A stretch of DNA of 43,386 nt from an uncultured Bacilli bacterium (lineage in GTDB: Bacteria > Bacillota_I > Bacilli_A > RF39 > UBA660). Shown here piece after piece: positions 15,021-23,400 of the stretch. Position numbers and translations under genes: made by a program. Under the pieces are notes generated by a model. That model made no database searches, had not been told where the DNA came from, and worked only from the letters and a program-made list of their open reading frames with translations. Where the stretch lies: contig CANRFG010000008.1 of assembly GCA_947629815.1 (NCBI GenBank), positions 1 to 43,386 on the forward strand, in the 5' to 3' direction. How positions within the stretch are numbered: the first letter of the stretch is position 1; every line of letters begins with the position of its first letter.

Positions 15021-17207
15021 ATGAAAAAAGTTGTTTTAAAAATAGGTGGTATGAGTTGTAGTGCTTGTTCAAATGGATTAGAGAAATACTTAAATAAACA
15101 AGAGGGAATAATAAACGCTAATGTAAACCTTGTTTTAAATCAGGCTTTTATTGAATATGAAGATTATTTAGAAATAGAAAATTTAGAAAAATTTGTAAGT
15201 GAAGCAGGATTTGAAAGTTTAGGAATATATGATGAAAAAAAAGAAGAAAAAAAGGATAATAGTAAAATTTATTTGATTTTGTTTGGTATTCTTGCTCTTA
15301 TAATTTTGTATATTTCAATGGCACATATGATAAAACTTCCTAATATACCTCATTTAGATATGAATGATTATCCTATTAATTATTCTATATGTTTATTTAT
15401 TTTAGTAATTCCTTTTTTAATATATGGTTATGATATATTTAAAAGTGGAATTAAAAATATTGTTCATAAAACACCTAACATGGATACATTAGTCTTAGTA
15501 GGTGTTGCATCTAGTTTTTTATATAGTTTATTTAGTATGATTATGGTTTTATTAGGAAATAAAATGTATGTAGAAAGTTTATATTTTGAATCAAGCGCAA
15601 TAATAATTTATTTTATTAAATTAGGTAGATTTATAGATTCAAAGAGTAAAGAAAAAACAAAAGAGTCATTAAAAGAATTAGTACAGATAACACCTGAAAG
15701 TGCAGTTTTAAAAGATGGAGAAAAAGAAGTTACAATAGATGAGGTAAAAAAAGGTGATATTCTTATATGTAAACCAGGAATGAAAATTGCTGTTGATGGA
15801 GTTATAACAAAAGGATATGCTCATTTAGATGAAGCCTTTATTACAGGAGAAGCAATTCCTGTTAAGAAAAATATTAATGATAAAGTAATTGCAGGTAGCA
15901 TAAATTATGATGGTTATATTGAATATAAAGCTTTAAAAATAGGTAAAGATTCAACTATATCTGAAATAGTAAGACTTGTAGTAGAGGCAGTAAATACTAA
16001 ATCTCCTATACAAAGATTAGCAGATAAAGTAAGCAGTTATTTTGTACCAACTATTATTTTAATCGCGCTATTTACTTTTATTGGATATTTAATATTAGGG
16101 TTTAATTTAAATGAAGCAATTTTGTCGTTTGCAACTGTATTAGTAGTTGCTTGTCCTTGTGCTTTAGGTCTTGCAACACCACTTGCTATAGTTGTAAGTA
16201 TTGGAGCATGCGCAAAAAAAGGAATACTTGTTAAAACAAGTGAAACTTTAGAAAATGCTCATAAAATAGATACAATTGTATTTGATAAAACGGGAACACT
16301 TACATATGGTAATTTGAAAATATCTAAAATATTTAATTATAGTTCATATAAAGATAATAAAATAGTAGAACTTGTTGCAAGTATAGAATCAAATTCAACA
16401 CATCCGATAGCATCATCATTTATTTCATATGCAAAAGAAAATAAAATAAAAATAAGAGAGGTAAAAGATTTTGATAATATATCAGGTATTGGTCTTAAAG
16501 GAGTAATAGATAAAAAAGAAATATATGTTGGTAATAATAAATTATTTGCAAAGTTAAAAGTAAAAAATGAACATATAGATGATGAAAAGTATTTAACAAA
16601 TTTAGGGAATAGTGTTGTTTATGTAATTGAAAATAAAGAGGTAATTGCTTTAATAGGTGTTAAAGATATTGTAAGAACTTCTTCTAAAAGAACAGTAGAA
16701 AAGTTAAATAATCTTGGAAAAGAAATTATAATGCTAACAGGTGATAATGAAATTACTGCTTCCTTAGTGGCAGAACAAGTAGGAATTAAAAATGTTATAT
16801 CAAATGTATTACCTAAAGAAAAAACAAATTTTATAAAAAAATTAATTAAAGAAGGTAAAAATGTAATGATGGTGGGTGATGGAATTAATGATGCACCAAG
16901 TCTTGCTAGCAGTAATATAGGGGTAAGTTTTAATAGCGCAACAGATATTGCAACATCTTCATCTGATATAATACTTATTAATGATGATTTAGAAAATATT
17001 ATAACTTTATTGTCGATAAGTAAGAAAACTTTAAGAAATATAAAACAAAATTTATTTTGGGCATTTTTTTATAATATTTGTATGATTCCTATTGCAATAG
17101 GAGTATTAAAACCATTTGGAATAAGTATGAATCCTATGTTTGCAGGATTTGCTATGACTATTAGTAGTTTAACAGTAGTATTTAATTCCTTAAGATTGAA
17201 AAAATAA
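15021..17207 (+). CDS. copA: Cu(I)-exporting P1B-type ATPase CopA
   Basis: A 728-aa inner-membrane pump that exports cytosolic Cu(I). N-terminal heavy-metal domain with GGMSCSACSNG (CxxC, residues 8-18). Membrane site CPC in VACPCALGLATP (TM6). Actuator TGEAIP, phosphorylation loop DKTGTLT, nucleotide-domain HP in THPIASS, hinge GDGINDAPSLA. The last helices have FYNICMIPIAIG and GFAMTISSLTVVFNSLRL, i.e. the YN and MxxSS pattern typical of Cu(I) rather than Zn or Cd pumps. One metal-binding domain only. GGGAGG precedes the ATG by about 8 bases. No copZ chaperone gene is adjacent. Confidence 0.96.
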   Translation: MKKVVLKIGGMSCSACSNGLEKYLNKQEGIINANVNLVLNQAFIEYEDYLEIENLEKFVSEAGFESLGIYDEKKEEKKDNSKIYLILFGILALIILYISMAHMIKLPNIPHLDMNDYPINYSICLFILVIPFLIYGYDIFKSGIKNIVHKTPNMDTLVLVGVASSFLYSLFSMIMVLLGNKMYVESLYFESSAIIIYFIKLGRFIDSKSKEKTKESLKELVQITPESAVLKDGEKEVTIDEVKKGDILICKPGMKIAVDGVITKGYAHLDEAFITGEAIPVKKNINDKVIAGSINYDGYIEYKALKIGKDSTISEIVRLVVEAVNTKSPIQRLADKVSSYFVPTIILIALFTFIGYLILGFNLNEAILSFATVLVVACPCALGLATPLAIVVSIGACAKKGILVKTSETLENAHKIDTIVFDKTGTLTYGNLKISKIFNYSSYKDNKIVELVASIESNSTHPIASSFISYAKENKIKIREVKDFDNISGIGLKGVIDKKEIYVGNNKLFAKLKVKNEHIDDEKYLTNLGNSVVYVIENKEVIALIGVKDIVRTSSKRTVEKLNNLGKEIIMLTGDNEITASLVAEQVGIKNVISNVLPKEKTNFIKKLIKEGKNVMMVGDGINDAPSLASSNIGVSFNSATDIATSSSDIILINDDLENIITLLSISKKTLRNIKQNLFWAFFYNICMIPIAIGVLKPFGISMNPMFAGFAMTISSLTVVFNSLRLKK

Positions 17208-17235
17208 AGTTTTTATAAAAAACGAACAAATGTCC

Positions 17236-17264
17236 TTGAATTTTTTAACCTTTAAGTGTAAAAT
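17236..17264 (+). promoter_or_regulatory. promoter of the Panacea locus
   Basis: TTGAAT (17236-17241), 17-bp spacer, TAAAAT (17259-17264). Confidence 0.65.
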
Positions 17265-17288
17265 AGTTGATACAAGGAGGTTAGTGTT

Positions 17289-17771
17289 ATGATAAGTGCT
17301 GATATTGCTGCGAAATATTTTTTATCTAAAGACCCAAATAGAATATTATTTAATAATAATATAGTTGTTAAAAATAAAACAAAATTTTATGAAGGAAATG
17401 CCAGATTAAATAAATATTTATTTTTAGCGCAAGTTGTATATTTGGCAAGATATGGTAAAAAGTTAATTGATGATGATTTTGTTGCATATATTAATGGACC
17501 TGTAATAAAAAAAATTATTAATGAATATCCTATAATTTCATCTAGAAATGAGAAAGTAAAAATTAAAGAAGATATAAGTTTATTTTTGGATAAAATTTAT
17601 TATTCTTTAGAAAATGCATCTTATGATGAGTTAATAGAAATAACACATGAAGACCCTGAATGGATAAGATTAAGTCATGATACATATAATGCCCCAATTA
17701 TGAATTTAGAAAATAATATAGAAGAATATAAAAAAAGATATAAAGGATTAATTTCTGCTTTGAAATTATGA
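17289..17771 (+). CDS. Panacea-domain (DUF4065) antitoxin-like protein
   Basis: A 160-aa protein of the Panacea/DUF4065 (SocA-like) type. The N-terminal helix DIAAKYFLS, the RLNKYLFLAQVVYLARYGKKLIDDDFVAYINGPV block (residues 38-74) and the late ITHEDPEWIRLSHD segment are the hallmarks of that domain: surface-sensing K/L...Y fold with the GPV turn and the W. Panacea proteins are antitoxins paired with very varied toxins, or regulators in phage and mobile elements. Here a 152-aa gene overlaps the stop by 4 bp (ATGA), and the pair has its own promoter and terminator, which supports a two-gene toxin-antitoxin unit. AAGGAGG lies 7 bases before the ATG. Confidence 0.85.
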   Translation: MISADIAAKYFLSKDPNRILFNNNIVVKNKTKFYEGNARLNKYLFLAQVVYLARYGKKLIDDDFVAYINGPVIKKIINEYPIISSRNEKVKIKEDISLFLDKIYYSLENASYDELIEITHEDPEWIRLSHDTYNAPIMNLENNIEEYKKRYKGLISALKL

Positions 17772-18226
17772 TAAAAAATATAAATTTGGAAGTTGGACAA
17801 GTACTATGGCTTAAAGTTAGATATCAAATAGATGTGGTTTCGAATATAAATCATCCAATGTTGATTGCAAAAATAGAAAAAGATTATATAGAAGTTATTG
17901 CTTTAGATAAGACAGCTGGAAAAATGCATCAATTATTTCATAATTATAATTATTATATTGATTCTTTAAATCCAAAAGAAACAGTTATATATGAAGATAG
18001 TTATGCACAGTTGAATACAAAATTAACTATTGATAAAATCGATGAGCTTATAAATGCAAGAAAAACAGATGATAAACTTTCAAAGGATAAATTGTTTTCT
18101 ATTTTAAAAGAATATGACAATTATCAGGAAAAATATGGTATTGATGAACAACGAATTGTTCATATGAATAGAGATGAGATATTATGTTTAAATCCTGATT
18201 TACAAAATGAATTGATAACTGAATGA
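17768..18226 (+). CDS. candidate toxin partner of the Panacea protein
   Basis: I cannot place this 152-aa protein with certainty. Residues 5-50 (EVGQVLWLKVRYQ... NHPMLIAKIEKDYIEVIALDK) have the spacing of a small beta-barrel like PemK/MazF (G-D/Q-[IV]-x-W ... HPxLI), while the C-terminal half is charged and helical (KTDDKLSKDKLFSILKEYDNYQEKYG). No MazF catalytic Arg/Thr pair stands out. Its start overlaps the antitoxin stop (translational coupling), and it uses the same promoter. Role as the toxin is inferred from position; an accessory DNA- or RNA-binding protein is the alternative. Confidence 0.7.
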   Translation: MIKNINLEVGQVLWLKVRYQIDVVSNINHPMLIAKIEKDYIEVIALDKTAGKMHQLFHNYNYYIDSLNPKETVIYEDSYAQLNTKLTIDKIDELINARKTDDKLSKDKLFSILKEYDNYQEKYGIDEQRIVHMNRDEILCLNPDLQNELITE

Positions 18227-18254
18227 TTTCAAAATATAATTGAAATCATTTTTA
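18224..18254 (+). terminator. rho-independent terminator of the Panacea locus
   Basis: A 9-bp perfect stem TGATTTCAA/TTGAAATCA with 7-nt loop, then five T; starts in the stop codon. Confidence 0.85.
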
Positions 18255-18268
18255 ATTTAAATAAAATT

Positions 18269-18277
18269 TGTTATAAT
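18269..18277 (+). promoter_or_regulatory. extended -10 promoter of the ttcA-like gene
   Basis: TGTTATAAT; a perfect TGnTATAAT with no good -35. Confidence 0.55.
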
Positions 18278-18317
18278 ATTGTTAATTCATAAAAATTATT
18301 GTTAGGAGTTTATTTAA

Positions 18318-19154
18318 ATGGAAAAATATAAGGAAATAGAAAGAAGTATTATAAAAAAATATAGAAGAGAAATATGGAGTAAGTTTATAAAAGCTATCTC
18401 ACAATATGAACTTATTAATGAAAATGATAAAATAATGGTTTGTATTAGTGGAGGTAAGGATTCTTTTTTACTTGCTAAATGTATTCAAGAGTTAAAACGA
18501 CATGGAAAAGTAAACTTTGATGTGCATTATGTAGTAATGAATCCTGGATATAGTGAATATAATCGTAATTTTATAATAGAAACTGCTAAAATATTAAATG
18601 TTCCAATCGAAATGTTTGAAAGTGATATTTTTGATGTTACAATGTCATTGAATTCTAAAAGTCCATGTTATTTATGTGCAAAGATGAGAAGAGGTTATTT
18701 ATATAGTAAAGCTCAAGAATTAGGATGCAATAAAATAGCTTTAGGTCATCATTTTAATGATGTAATTGAAACCACTTTACTTTCTATGTTTTATGGTGCT
18801 GAAATCAAAACTATGATGCCTAAGTTACATAGTGAAAATTTTAAGGGTTTAGAATTAATTAGACCTTTATATTTAGTTAAGGAAGATTCTATTATTTCTT
18901 GGAAAAATACAAATGGTTTAGAATTTATAAATTGTGCATGTAAATTTACACAAGAAAATTATTTAACAGATGAAGGCACAAGTAAAAGAAAAGAAATGAA
19001 AGAACTTGTAAAAAATCTAAAAAAAATAAACAAAGATATTGATTATAATATTTATAAAGCCATAGATAATGTTAATTTGAATTGTGTTTTAGGAACTAAA
19101 AAAGATGGAGTTTATAAAAGTTTTTTAGAGGAGTATGACGATACTATAAAATAA
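18318..19154 (+). CDS. TtcA-like tRNA 2-thiocytidine synthase (PP-loop ATPase)
   Basis: A 278-aa protein of the TtcA/TilS PP-loop superfamily; TtcA adds sulfur to C32 of certain tRNAs. The PP-loop SGGKDS is at residues 44-49; a CYLCAKMRRG block (CxxC, near residues 115-124) corresponds to the Cys pair that holds the TtcA iron-sulfur cluster; GHHFNDVIETTL near residue 140 is the second superfamily motif; NCACKFT near residue 212 may supply further Cys ligands. Length fits TtcA-family members of Firmicutes, some of which are paralogues of unknown target. It has its own promoter; ribosome site TAGGAG precedes the ATG. Family call firm, exact tRNA position inferred. Confidence 0.82.
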   Translation: MEKYKEIERSIIKKYRREIWSKFIKAISQYELINENDKIMVCISGGKDSFLLAKCIQELKRHGKVNFDVHYVVMNPGYSEYNRNFIIETAKILNVPIEMFESDIFDVTMSLNSKSPCYLCAKMRRGYLYSKAQELGCNKIALGHHFNDVIETTLLSMFYGAEIKTMMPKLHSENFKGLELIRPLYLVKEDSIISWKNTNGLEFINCACKFTQENYLTDEGTSKRKEMKELVKNLKKINKDIDYNIYKAIDNVNLNCVLGTKKDGVYKSFLEEYDDTIK

Positions 19155-19219
19155 TAAACTTGATTTTTAAAATATATAATGATACTATGTACTTAGATAT
19201 TTATATGGGGGAGAATATA

Positions 19220-20428
19220 ATGAATAATTTAGATTTTAGAATTACAAAAATAGTAAAATACAATGTTATGACTAGTTTTCACGAAGGTTTGGCGCTAGTA
19301 CAAAATAGTGAAGGTTTAAGGGTATTTATAAATAAAGAAGGAAAAGAAGTAATTAGATGTCAATATATAGATGCATCAAACTTTCATGAAGGCTTAGCAC
19401 TAGTACAAAACAATGAATATTTATATGATAATATAAATAAAGTAAGAGTATATGGTTATATAGATAAAGAGGGAAAAGAAGTAATTAAATGCCAATATAT
19501 ATCTGCATCAGATTTTCATGAAGGATTAGCGTTAGTACGAAATAAACAAGGTTTATATGGATACATAAATAAAGAAGGAAAAGAAGTAATTCAATGCCAG
19601 TATAAAGAAGCATCAGATTTTCACGAAGGTTTAGCGCTAGTACGAAATATTGAAGGTTTATATGGATACATAAATAAAGAAGGAAAAGAAGTAATTCAAT
19701 GCCAATATAAAGAAGCATTAGATTTTCACGAAGGTTTAGCGCTAGTACTAAATGATGAATATTCATATGGTTATATAAATAAAGAAGGAAAAGAGGTAAT
19801 TTCATGTAAATATAGATTTGCATCAAATTTTCACGAAGGTTTAGCGATGGTAGAAAATATATATGGTTCATGGGGTTACATAAATAAGGAAGGAAAAGAA
19901 GTAATTCCATGTCAATATAAACGGGTTGAAGATTTTCATGAAGGATTAGCGAGAGTACAAAATAGTGAAGGTTTATGGGGATATATAAATAAAGAAGGAA
20001 AAGAAGTAATTCCATACCAATATACAGATGCATCAGACTTTCATGAAGGATTAGCTCGAGTACAAAATAGAGAAGGTTTATGGGGATATATAGATAAAGA
20101 AGGTAAAGAAGTAATTCCATGTCAATATAAATTTGCTATTGATTTTCATGAGGGTTTAGCTTTAGTAAGAAATGTGTTAGATGAATTATTTTTTATAGAC
20201 AAAAATAATAAGATATTATCTAATAAGCAATATAAATTGGAAATGTGTTATGATAATAACAAGTTTGGCCCAACTATTATAGCAGATACAGAAGAAGAAT
20301 TAGAAATAAAAAAAGTAGAATTTTTCAAATCCTTTAGAGATTTATTAATCGAATCGAATGAAGAAGTAATGGAACAAAAAAATAGTACAAAAACAAAAGT
20401 TAAAGTTTATAGGAAAAAAAGACAATAG
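19220..20428 (+). CDS. WG (beta-strand) repeat protein with nine repeats
   Basis: A 402-aa protein built almost wholly from nine tandem units of about 41 residues with the core FHEGLALVQN...GYINKEGKEVI.CQY (FHEGLA starts recur from near residue 19 to 320). This is the WG/KWG repeat family, expected to form a beta-rich rod or propeller-like scaffold; its function is unknown. Units 3-4 and 7-8 are nearly identical in DNA as well, so the array has been expanded by recent duplication. The end (about 75 residues) is non-repetitive, acidic, then basic (KVKVYRKKRQ). No signal peptide. GGGGGAG at 19207-19213 sets ATG 19220. Confidence 0.9.
   Translation: MNNLDFRITKIVKYNVMTSFHEGLALVQNSEGLRVFINKEGKEVIRCQYIDASNFHEGLALVQNNEYLYDNINKVRVYGYIDKEGKEVIKCQYISASDFHEGLALVRNKQGLYGYINKEGKEVIQCQYKEASDFHEGLALVRNIEGLYGYINKEGKEVIQCQYKEALDFHEGLALVLNDEYSYGYINKEGKEVISCKYRFASNFHEGLAMVENIYGSWGYINKEGKEVIPCQYKRVEDFHEGLARVQNSEGLWGYINKEGKEVIPYQYTDASDFHEGLARVQNREGLWGYIDKEGKEVIPCQYKFAIDFHEGLALVRNVLDELFFIDKNNKILSNKQYKLEMCYDNNKFGPTIIADTEEELEIKKVEFFKSFRDLLIESNEEVMEQKNSTKTKVKVYRKKRQ
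19265..20180 (+). repeat. tandem ~123-bp repeat array inside the WG gene
   Basis: Nine copies of a unit of about 123 bp carrying TTTCA(C/T)GAAGG and ATAAATAAAGAAGGAAAAG. The period is a multiple of three, so copy number can change without a frameshift. A long open frame on the other strand (19485-20120) is a by-product of this periodicity. Confidence 0.85.
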
Positions 20429-20440
20429 TTCTTTTTTTTT
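20413..20440 (+). terminator. weak terminator after the WG gene
   Basis: An A-rich arm with GA pairs to TTCTTTTTT across a 6-nt loop, then a T-run. Weak because the stem is nearly all A-T. Confidence 0.4.
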
Positions 20441-20518
20441 GTAATTGTATAAATTATGTAAACTAAATGCATACTAAAATAATAACTTAATATATATTAG
20501 AAAATACAAATTTCAATA

Positions 20519-20527
20519 TGCTATAAT
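20519..20527 (+). promoter_or_regulatory. extended -10 promoter of the ABC transporter
   Basis: TGCTATAAT, full extended -10 match. It leaves a leader of about 75 nt. Confidence 0.55.
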
Positions 20528-20608
20528 TAATATATTAGAAAGTATTCTACCTTTAGTTCATGTTAAAAATAATAATCTTATTTTAGGATTAATATGATAG
20601 GAGGAATT

Positions 20609-23080
20609 ATGATAGAAATTAAGAATCTAACAAAAATTTATAAGTCGAAAAAAGGTTTAAAAACTACTGCTATTAACAACATTAATTTAAAAATTGCTAA
20701 TAAAGGTATGTTGTTTATTACAGGTAAAAGTGGAAGTGGAAAATCGACATTACTTAATTTATTAGGAGGACTTGATGATATAACAGAAGGTCAAATTTTA
20801 ATAAATGGTCATGATATAAGTAAATTTACAAAAGATGAATATGATTCATATAGAAATACATATATAGGATTTATTTTTCAAGAATTTAATATATTAGAAC
20901 AATACAATGTTTATGAAAATATAGAATTATCTAAAAAACTTCAGAATCAAAATATAAAAAAAGAAGATATAGACAAATTATTAGATAGACTTGGATTAAA
21001 TAATTTAGGCAGTAGAAAGATAAGTGAACTATCAGGTGGTCAAAAACAGAGAATTGCTATCGCAAGAGCTTTAATTAAAGACCCATTTATAATACTTGCA
21101 GATGAACCAACGGGCAATTTAGATAGAAAATCAAGTGAACAAATATTTAATATATTAAAAGAGATAAGTAAAGAAAAATTAGTAATAGTTGTTTCCCATG
21201 ATTTACAATCTGCTTTAAAATATGGAGATAGAATTATTGAAATAGAAGATGGAAATATAATAAATGATTCTTTACCGACTGATAAAATAGAAACAAATCC
21301 ATTTGTTTTAAAAAAATCAAAATTACCTTTACAATATGCTTTAAAAATGGCATTTTCAAGTTTTAAAAATAAACCATTTAAATTATGTATGACTATACTT
21401 TTAACAACGATTTCACTCATATTTATGGGATTTACATTCAATTGTATGATTTTTGATAAAACTATGTTAATTGTAAATACAATGAAAGAAAATAATGATT
21501 ATGTTTACAATGTTGAAAAAGCTATTTCTTCATATAGTGGAATGTATGAACCTTTAAATTTAGAAGAAGATGATATAGATTACATTAAAAATAAAATAAA
21601 TGATAAATTTAGTTTATCATATAATTTGTATGATAATTCACAATTATTAAATTTTGAATTTGGAGAAAATAATTTAGATATTCCTTTTTATACAAATTAT
21701 TTTTCTCCTAAATTTGTGGAGTTAAATGATTCAAGAATACTAAATAAAATAATTGGAAGTGAACCTAAAGAAAATAATGAAATTGTTGTTCATAAATATT
21801 TTGCGGATTATATAATTAAATTCGGTATAAAAACATCAAATGATGAACTATACTTTCCAAAAGATTATGACGATATAATAAATTCAAAAAAACAAATTAA
21901 ATTAGGTCAGAATAAAGTTATAATTACAGGTATAATAGATGACAATAATACTATGTTTGAAGATATTAAAAATGAAACCATAGTAGATGATGAAGAATTA
22001 ATGTTATATCTTCAAAAATATAAAAATAAAGCAAATGATTTTTATGTTAAAGGATTTACAAATTCAGCTATTTTAGGTGCATCAAAGGAAAAATGTTTGG
22101 ATTTTATGTATATTAAAAAGAAAAATTTAATTGAAGATGGAATCGAAAGTGGTAATATTAAAACATTAAATAATGAAATTGATGCAATAACTAAAGATGG
22201 AATTAAAAGTATTAATTCATTAGAAAAAAATGAAATAATTATTTCAATTGATAAGTTACAATCATTTAATAAAACAATGGAAAACGAAATTAATGAATAT
22301 TTTAAAGAAAACAGAAATTTAACTTATAATGATGCATTAGCAAAATATATTGAGCAATATTTAAAAAATAATGATATTACTTTATATTTAAACTATTATG
22401 GTATGTATAATATGGAAGAAGATATACAAGTTAAAGTAATTGGAGTAAGTTTAGATGATATTAGCTATGTTAGTGAAAAATATTTAGAAGAAATAGAGCC
22501 AATTACAAAATTAATATCCTCAGTTAAAATTTTTGATAATAATACAAATAATTTGACTAATTCATTTAAAAATTTAGTATTTAAGCCAATAAATAATTTA
22601 GATGGAACTTACTATAATTATAGTATAAATGCAGGAGTAGATAGTGATATTTCAAATGTAATATCTACCTATAAAGCATTAAATATTTATATTTTAATAA
22701 TTAGTTTAGTATTTATATTATTTACTTTCTTATTATTTTCTAATTTTATATATTTATCAATATCATATTGCAAAAAAGAAATAGGTATACTTAGAGCATT
22801 GGGTGCGAGAAATAAAGATGTAATAAAAATATTTGGTTATGAATCTTTAACTATTGGAATTTTATCTTGGATAATATCAATAATAGGTTGGGTTATTGTA
22901 TGTTCAGTTTTAAATAAATCATTATTTGGAAAACTATATTACACATTAAATGGTATAGTAACTCATCCTTTAGTTCCTATTTTGATGTTTATTTATGTAA
23001 TCGTTATTGTTATAATAATAACAGCTGTATCTATTAGTAGAATTAATAAAATTAAACCAATTGATGCAATAAAAAATTAA
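20609..23080 (+). CDS. ABC transporter, fused ATPase and FtsX/MacB-type permease
   Basis: A single 823-aa polypeptide with both halves. ATPase part (residues 1-230): Walker A GKSGSGKST, Q-loop FQEFN, signature LSGGQKQR, Walker B ILADEPTGNLD, H-loop VSHD. A transmembrane helix follows at about residues 257-280, then a large outside domain of about 370 residues, and three C-terminal helices with the FtsX-type KKEIGILRALGARNKDVIKIFGYES segment and the RINKIKPIDAIKN ending. This type-VII (mechanotransmission) architecture is used by MacB/BceB-like exporters of peptides or lipoproteins; the large domain differs from BceB in size and is not identified. AGGAGG precedes ATG 20609 by 5 bases. No two-component system adjoins. 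Confidence 0.9.
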   Translation: MIEIKNLTKIYKSKKGLKTTAINNINLKIANKGMLFITGKSGSGKSTLLNLLGGLDDITEGQILINGHDISKFTKDEYDSYRNTYIGFIFQEFNILEQYNVYENIELSKKLQNQNIKKEDIDKLLDRLGLNNLGSRKISELSGGQKQRIAIARALIKDPFIILADEPTGNLDRKSSEQIFNILKEISKEKLVIVVSHDLQSALKYGDRIIEIEDGNIINDSLPTDKIETNPFVLKKSKLPLQYALKMAFSSFKNKPFKLCMTILLTTISLIFMGFTFNCMIFDKTMLIVNTMKENNDYVYNVEKAISSYSGMYEPLNLEEDDIDYIKNKINDKFSLSYNLYDNSQLLNFEFGENNLDIPFYTNYFSPKFVELNDSRILNKIIGSEPKENNEIVVHKYFADYIIKFGIKTSNDELYFPKDYDDIINSKKQIKLGQNKVIITGIIDDNNTMFEDIKNETIVDDEELMLYLQKYKNKANDFYVKGFTNSAILGASKEKCLDFMYIKKKNLIEDGIESGNIKTLNNEIDAITKDGIKSINSLEKNEIIISIDKLQSFNKTMENEINEYFKENRNLTYNDALAKYIEQYLKNNDITLYLNYYGMYNMEEDIQVKVIGVSLDDISYVSEKYLEEIEPITKLISSVKIFDNNTNNLTNSFKNLVFKPINNLDGTYYNYSINAGVDSDISNVISTYKALNIYILIISLVFILFTFLLFSNFIYLSISYCKKEIGILRALGARNKDVIKIFGYESLTIGILSWIISIIGWVIVCSVLNKSLFGKLYYTLNGIVTHPLVPILMFIYVIVIVIIITAVSISRINKIKPIDAIKN

Positions 23081-23100
23081 GTAGGATAGAGGTGTGTTTT

Positions 23101-23361
23101 ATGAGAAGTGCAAAAGATAATGATTTTCCTTATCGAATGAGTACAGTTTGTTATTTTGAAGTTTATAATGATGGTAAAGTAAATCAAGTGAGACATAAAA
23201 ATAAATGTGACCTTGATGGTGTATTAGAAGCTTTAAAAAGAGCTGAATCAGGTATTACAACTTTATATGCAGTATGGCCAGGTAATTGGAGTAGCGATTT
23301 ATTCATAATAGATGACTTAGATGAATTTGCAAATAGCTTTGGATTACTTACAACAGTTTAA
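23101..23361 (+). CDS. unknown small protein
   Basis: An 86-aa soluble protein that I do not recognise. The composition is ordinary: a beta-like start (YRMSTVCYFEVYNDGKVNQVRHKNKCD), a helix GVLEALKRAESG, then TTLYAVWPGNWSSDLFIIDD and an acidic helix. The gene starts 20 bp after the ABC transporter stop, with AGAGGTG at 23087-23093, so it is probably the second gene of that operon. There is no signal peptide. Confidence 0.75.
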   Translation: MRSAKDNDFPYRMSTVCYFEVYNDGKVNQVRHKNKCDLDGVLEALKRAESGITTLYAVWPGNWSSDLFIIDDLDEFANSFGLLTTV

Positions 23362-23369
23362 TTATATTT

Positions 23370-23400
23370 AAAAGAAATACTAACTTAAGTATTTCTTTTA
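23370..23400. terminator. bidirectional terminator
   Basis: A perfect 12-bp stem AAAAGAAATACT/AGTATTTCTTTT with a 6-nt loop. The A and T ends inside the stem give each strand its T-run; it serves both converging genes. Confidence 0.85.

Noticed and set aside
15021-17207. Zinc or cadmium specificity for the P1B ATPase
   Set aside because: CPC, YN and MxxSS motifs and the CsoR neighbour fit Cu(I).
19485-20120. Minus-strand 211-codon open frame rich in Leu, Tyr, Asn
   Set aside because: Exists only because the plus-strand WG repeats have a period that is a multiple of three; no ribosome site.
19265-20180. Tandem repeats as a CRISPR array
   Set aside because: The unit is about 123 bp and fully coding; there are no unique spacers between short repeats.
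21040-21441. Minus-strand 133-codon frame
   Set aside because: Opposite the ABC signature and Walker B regions, a clear shadow.
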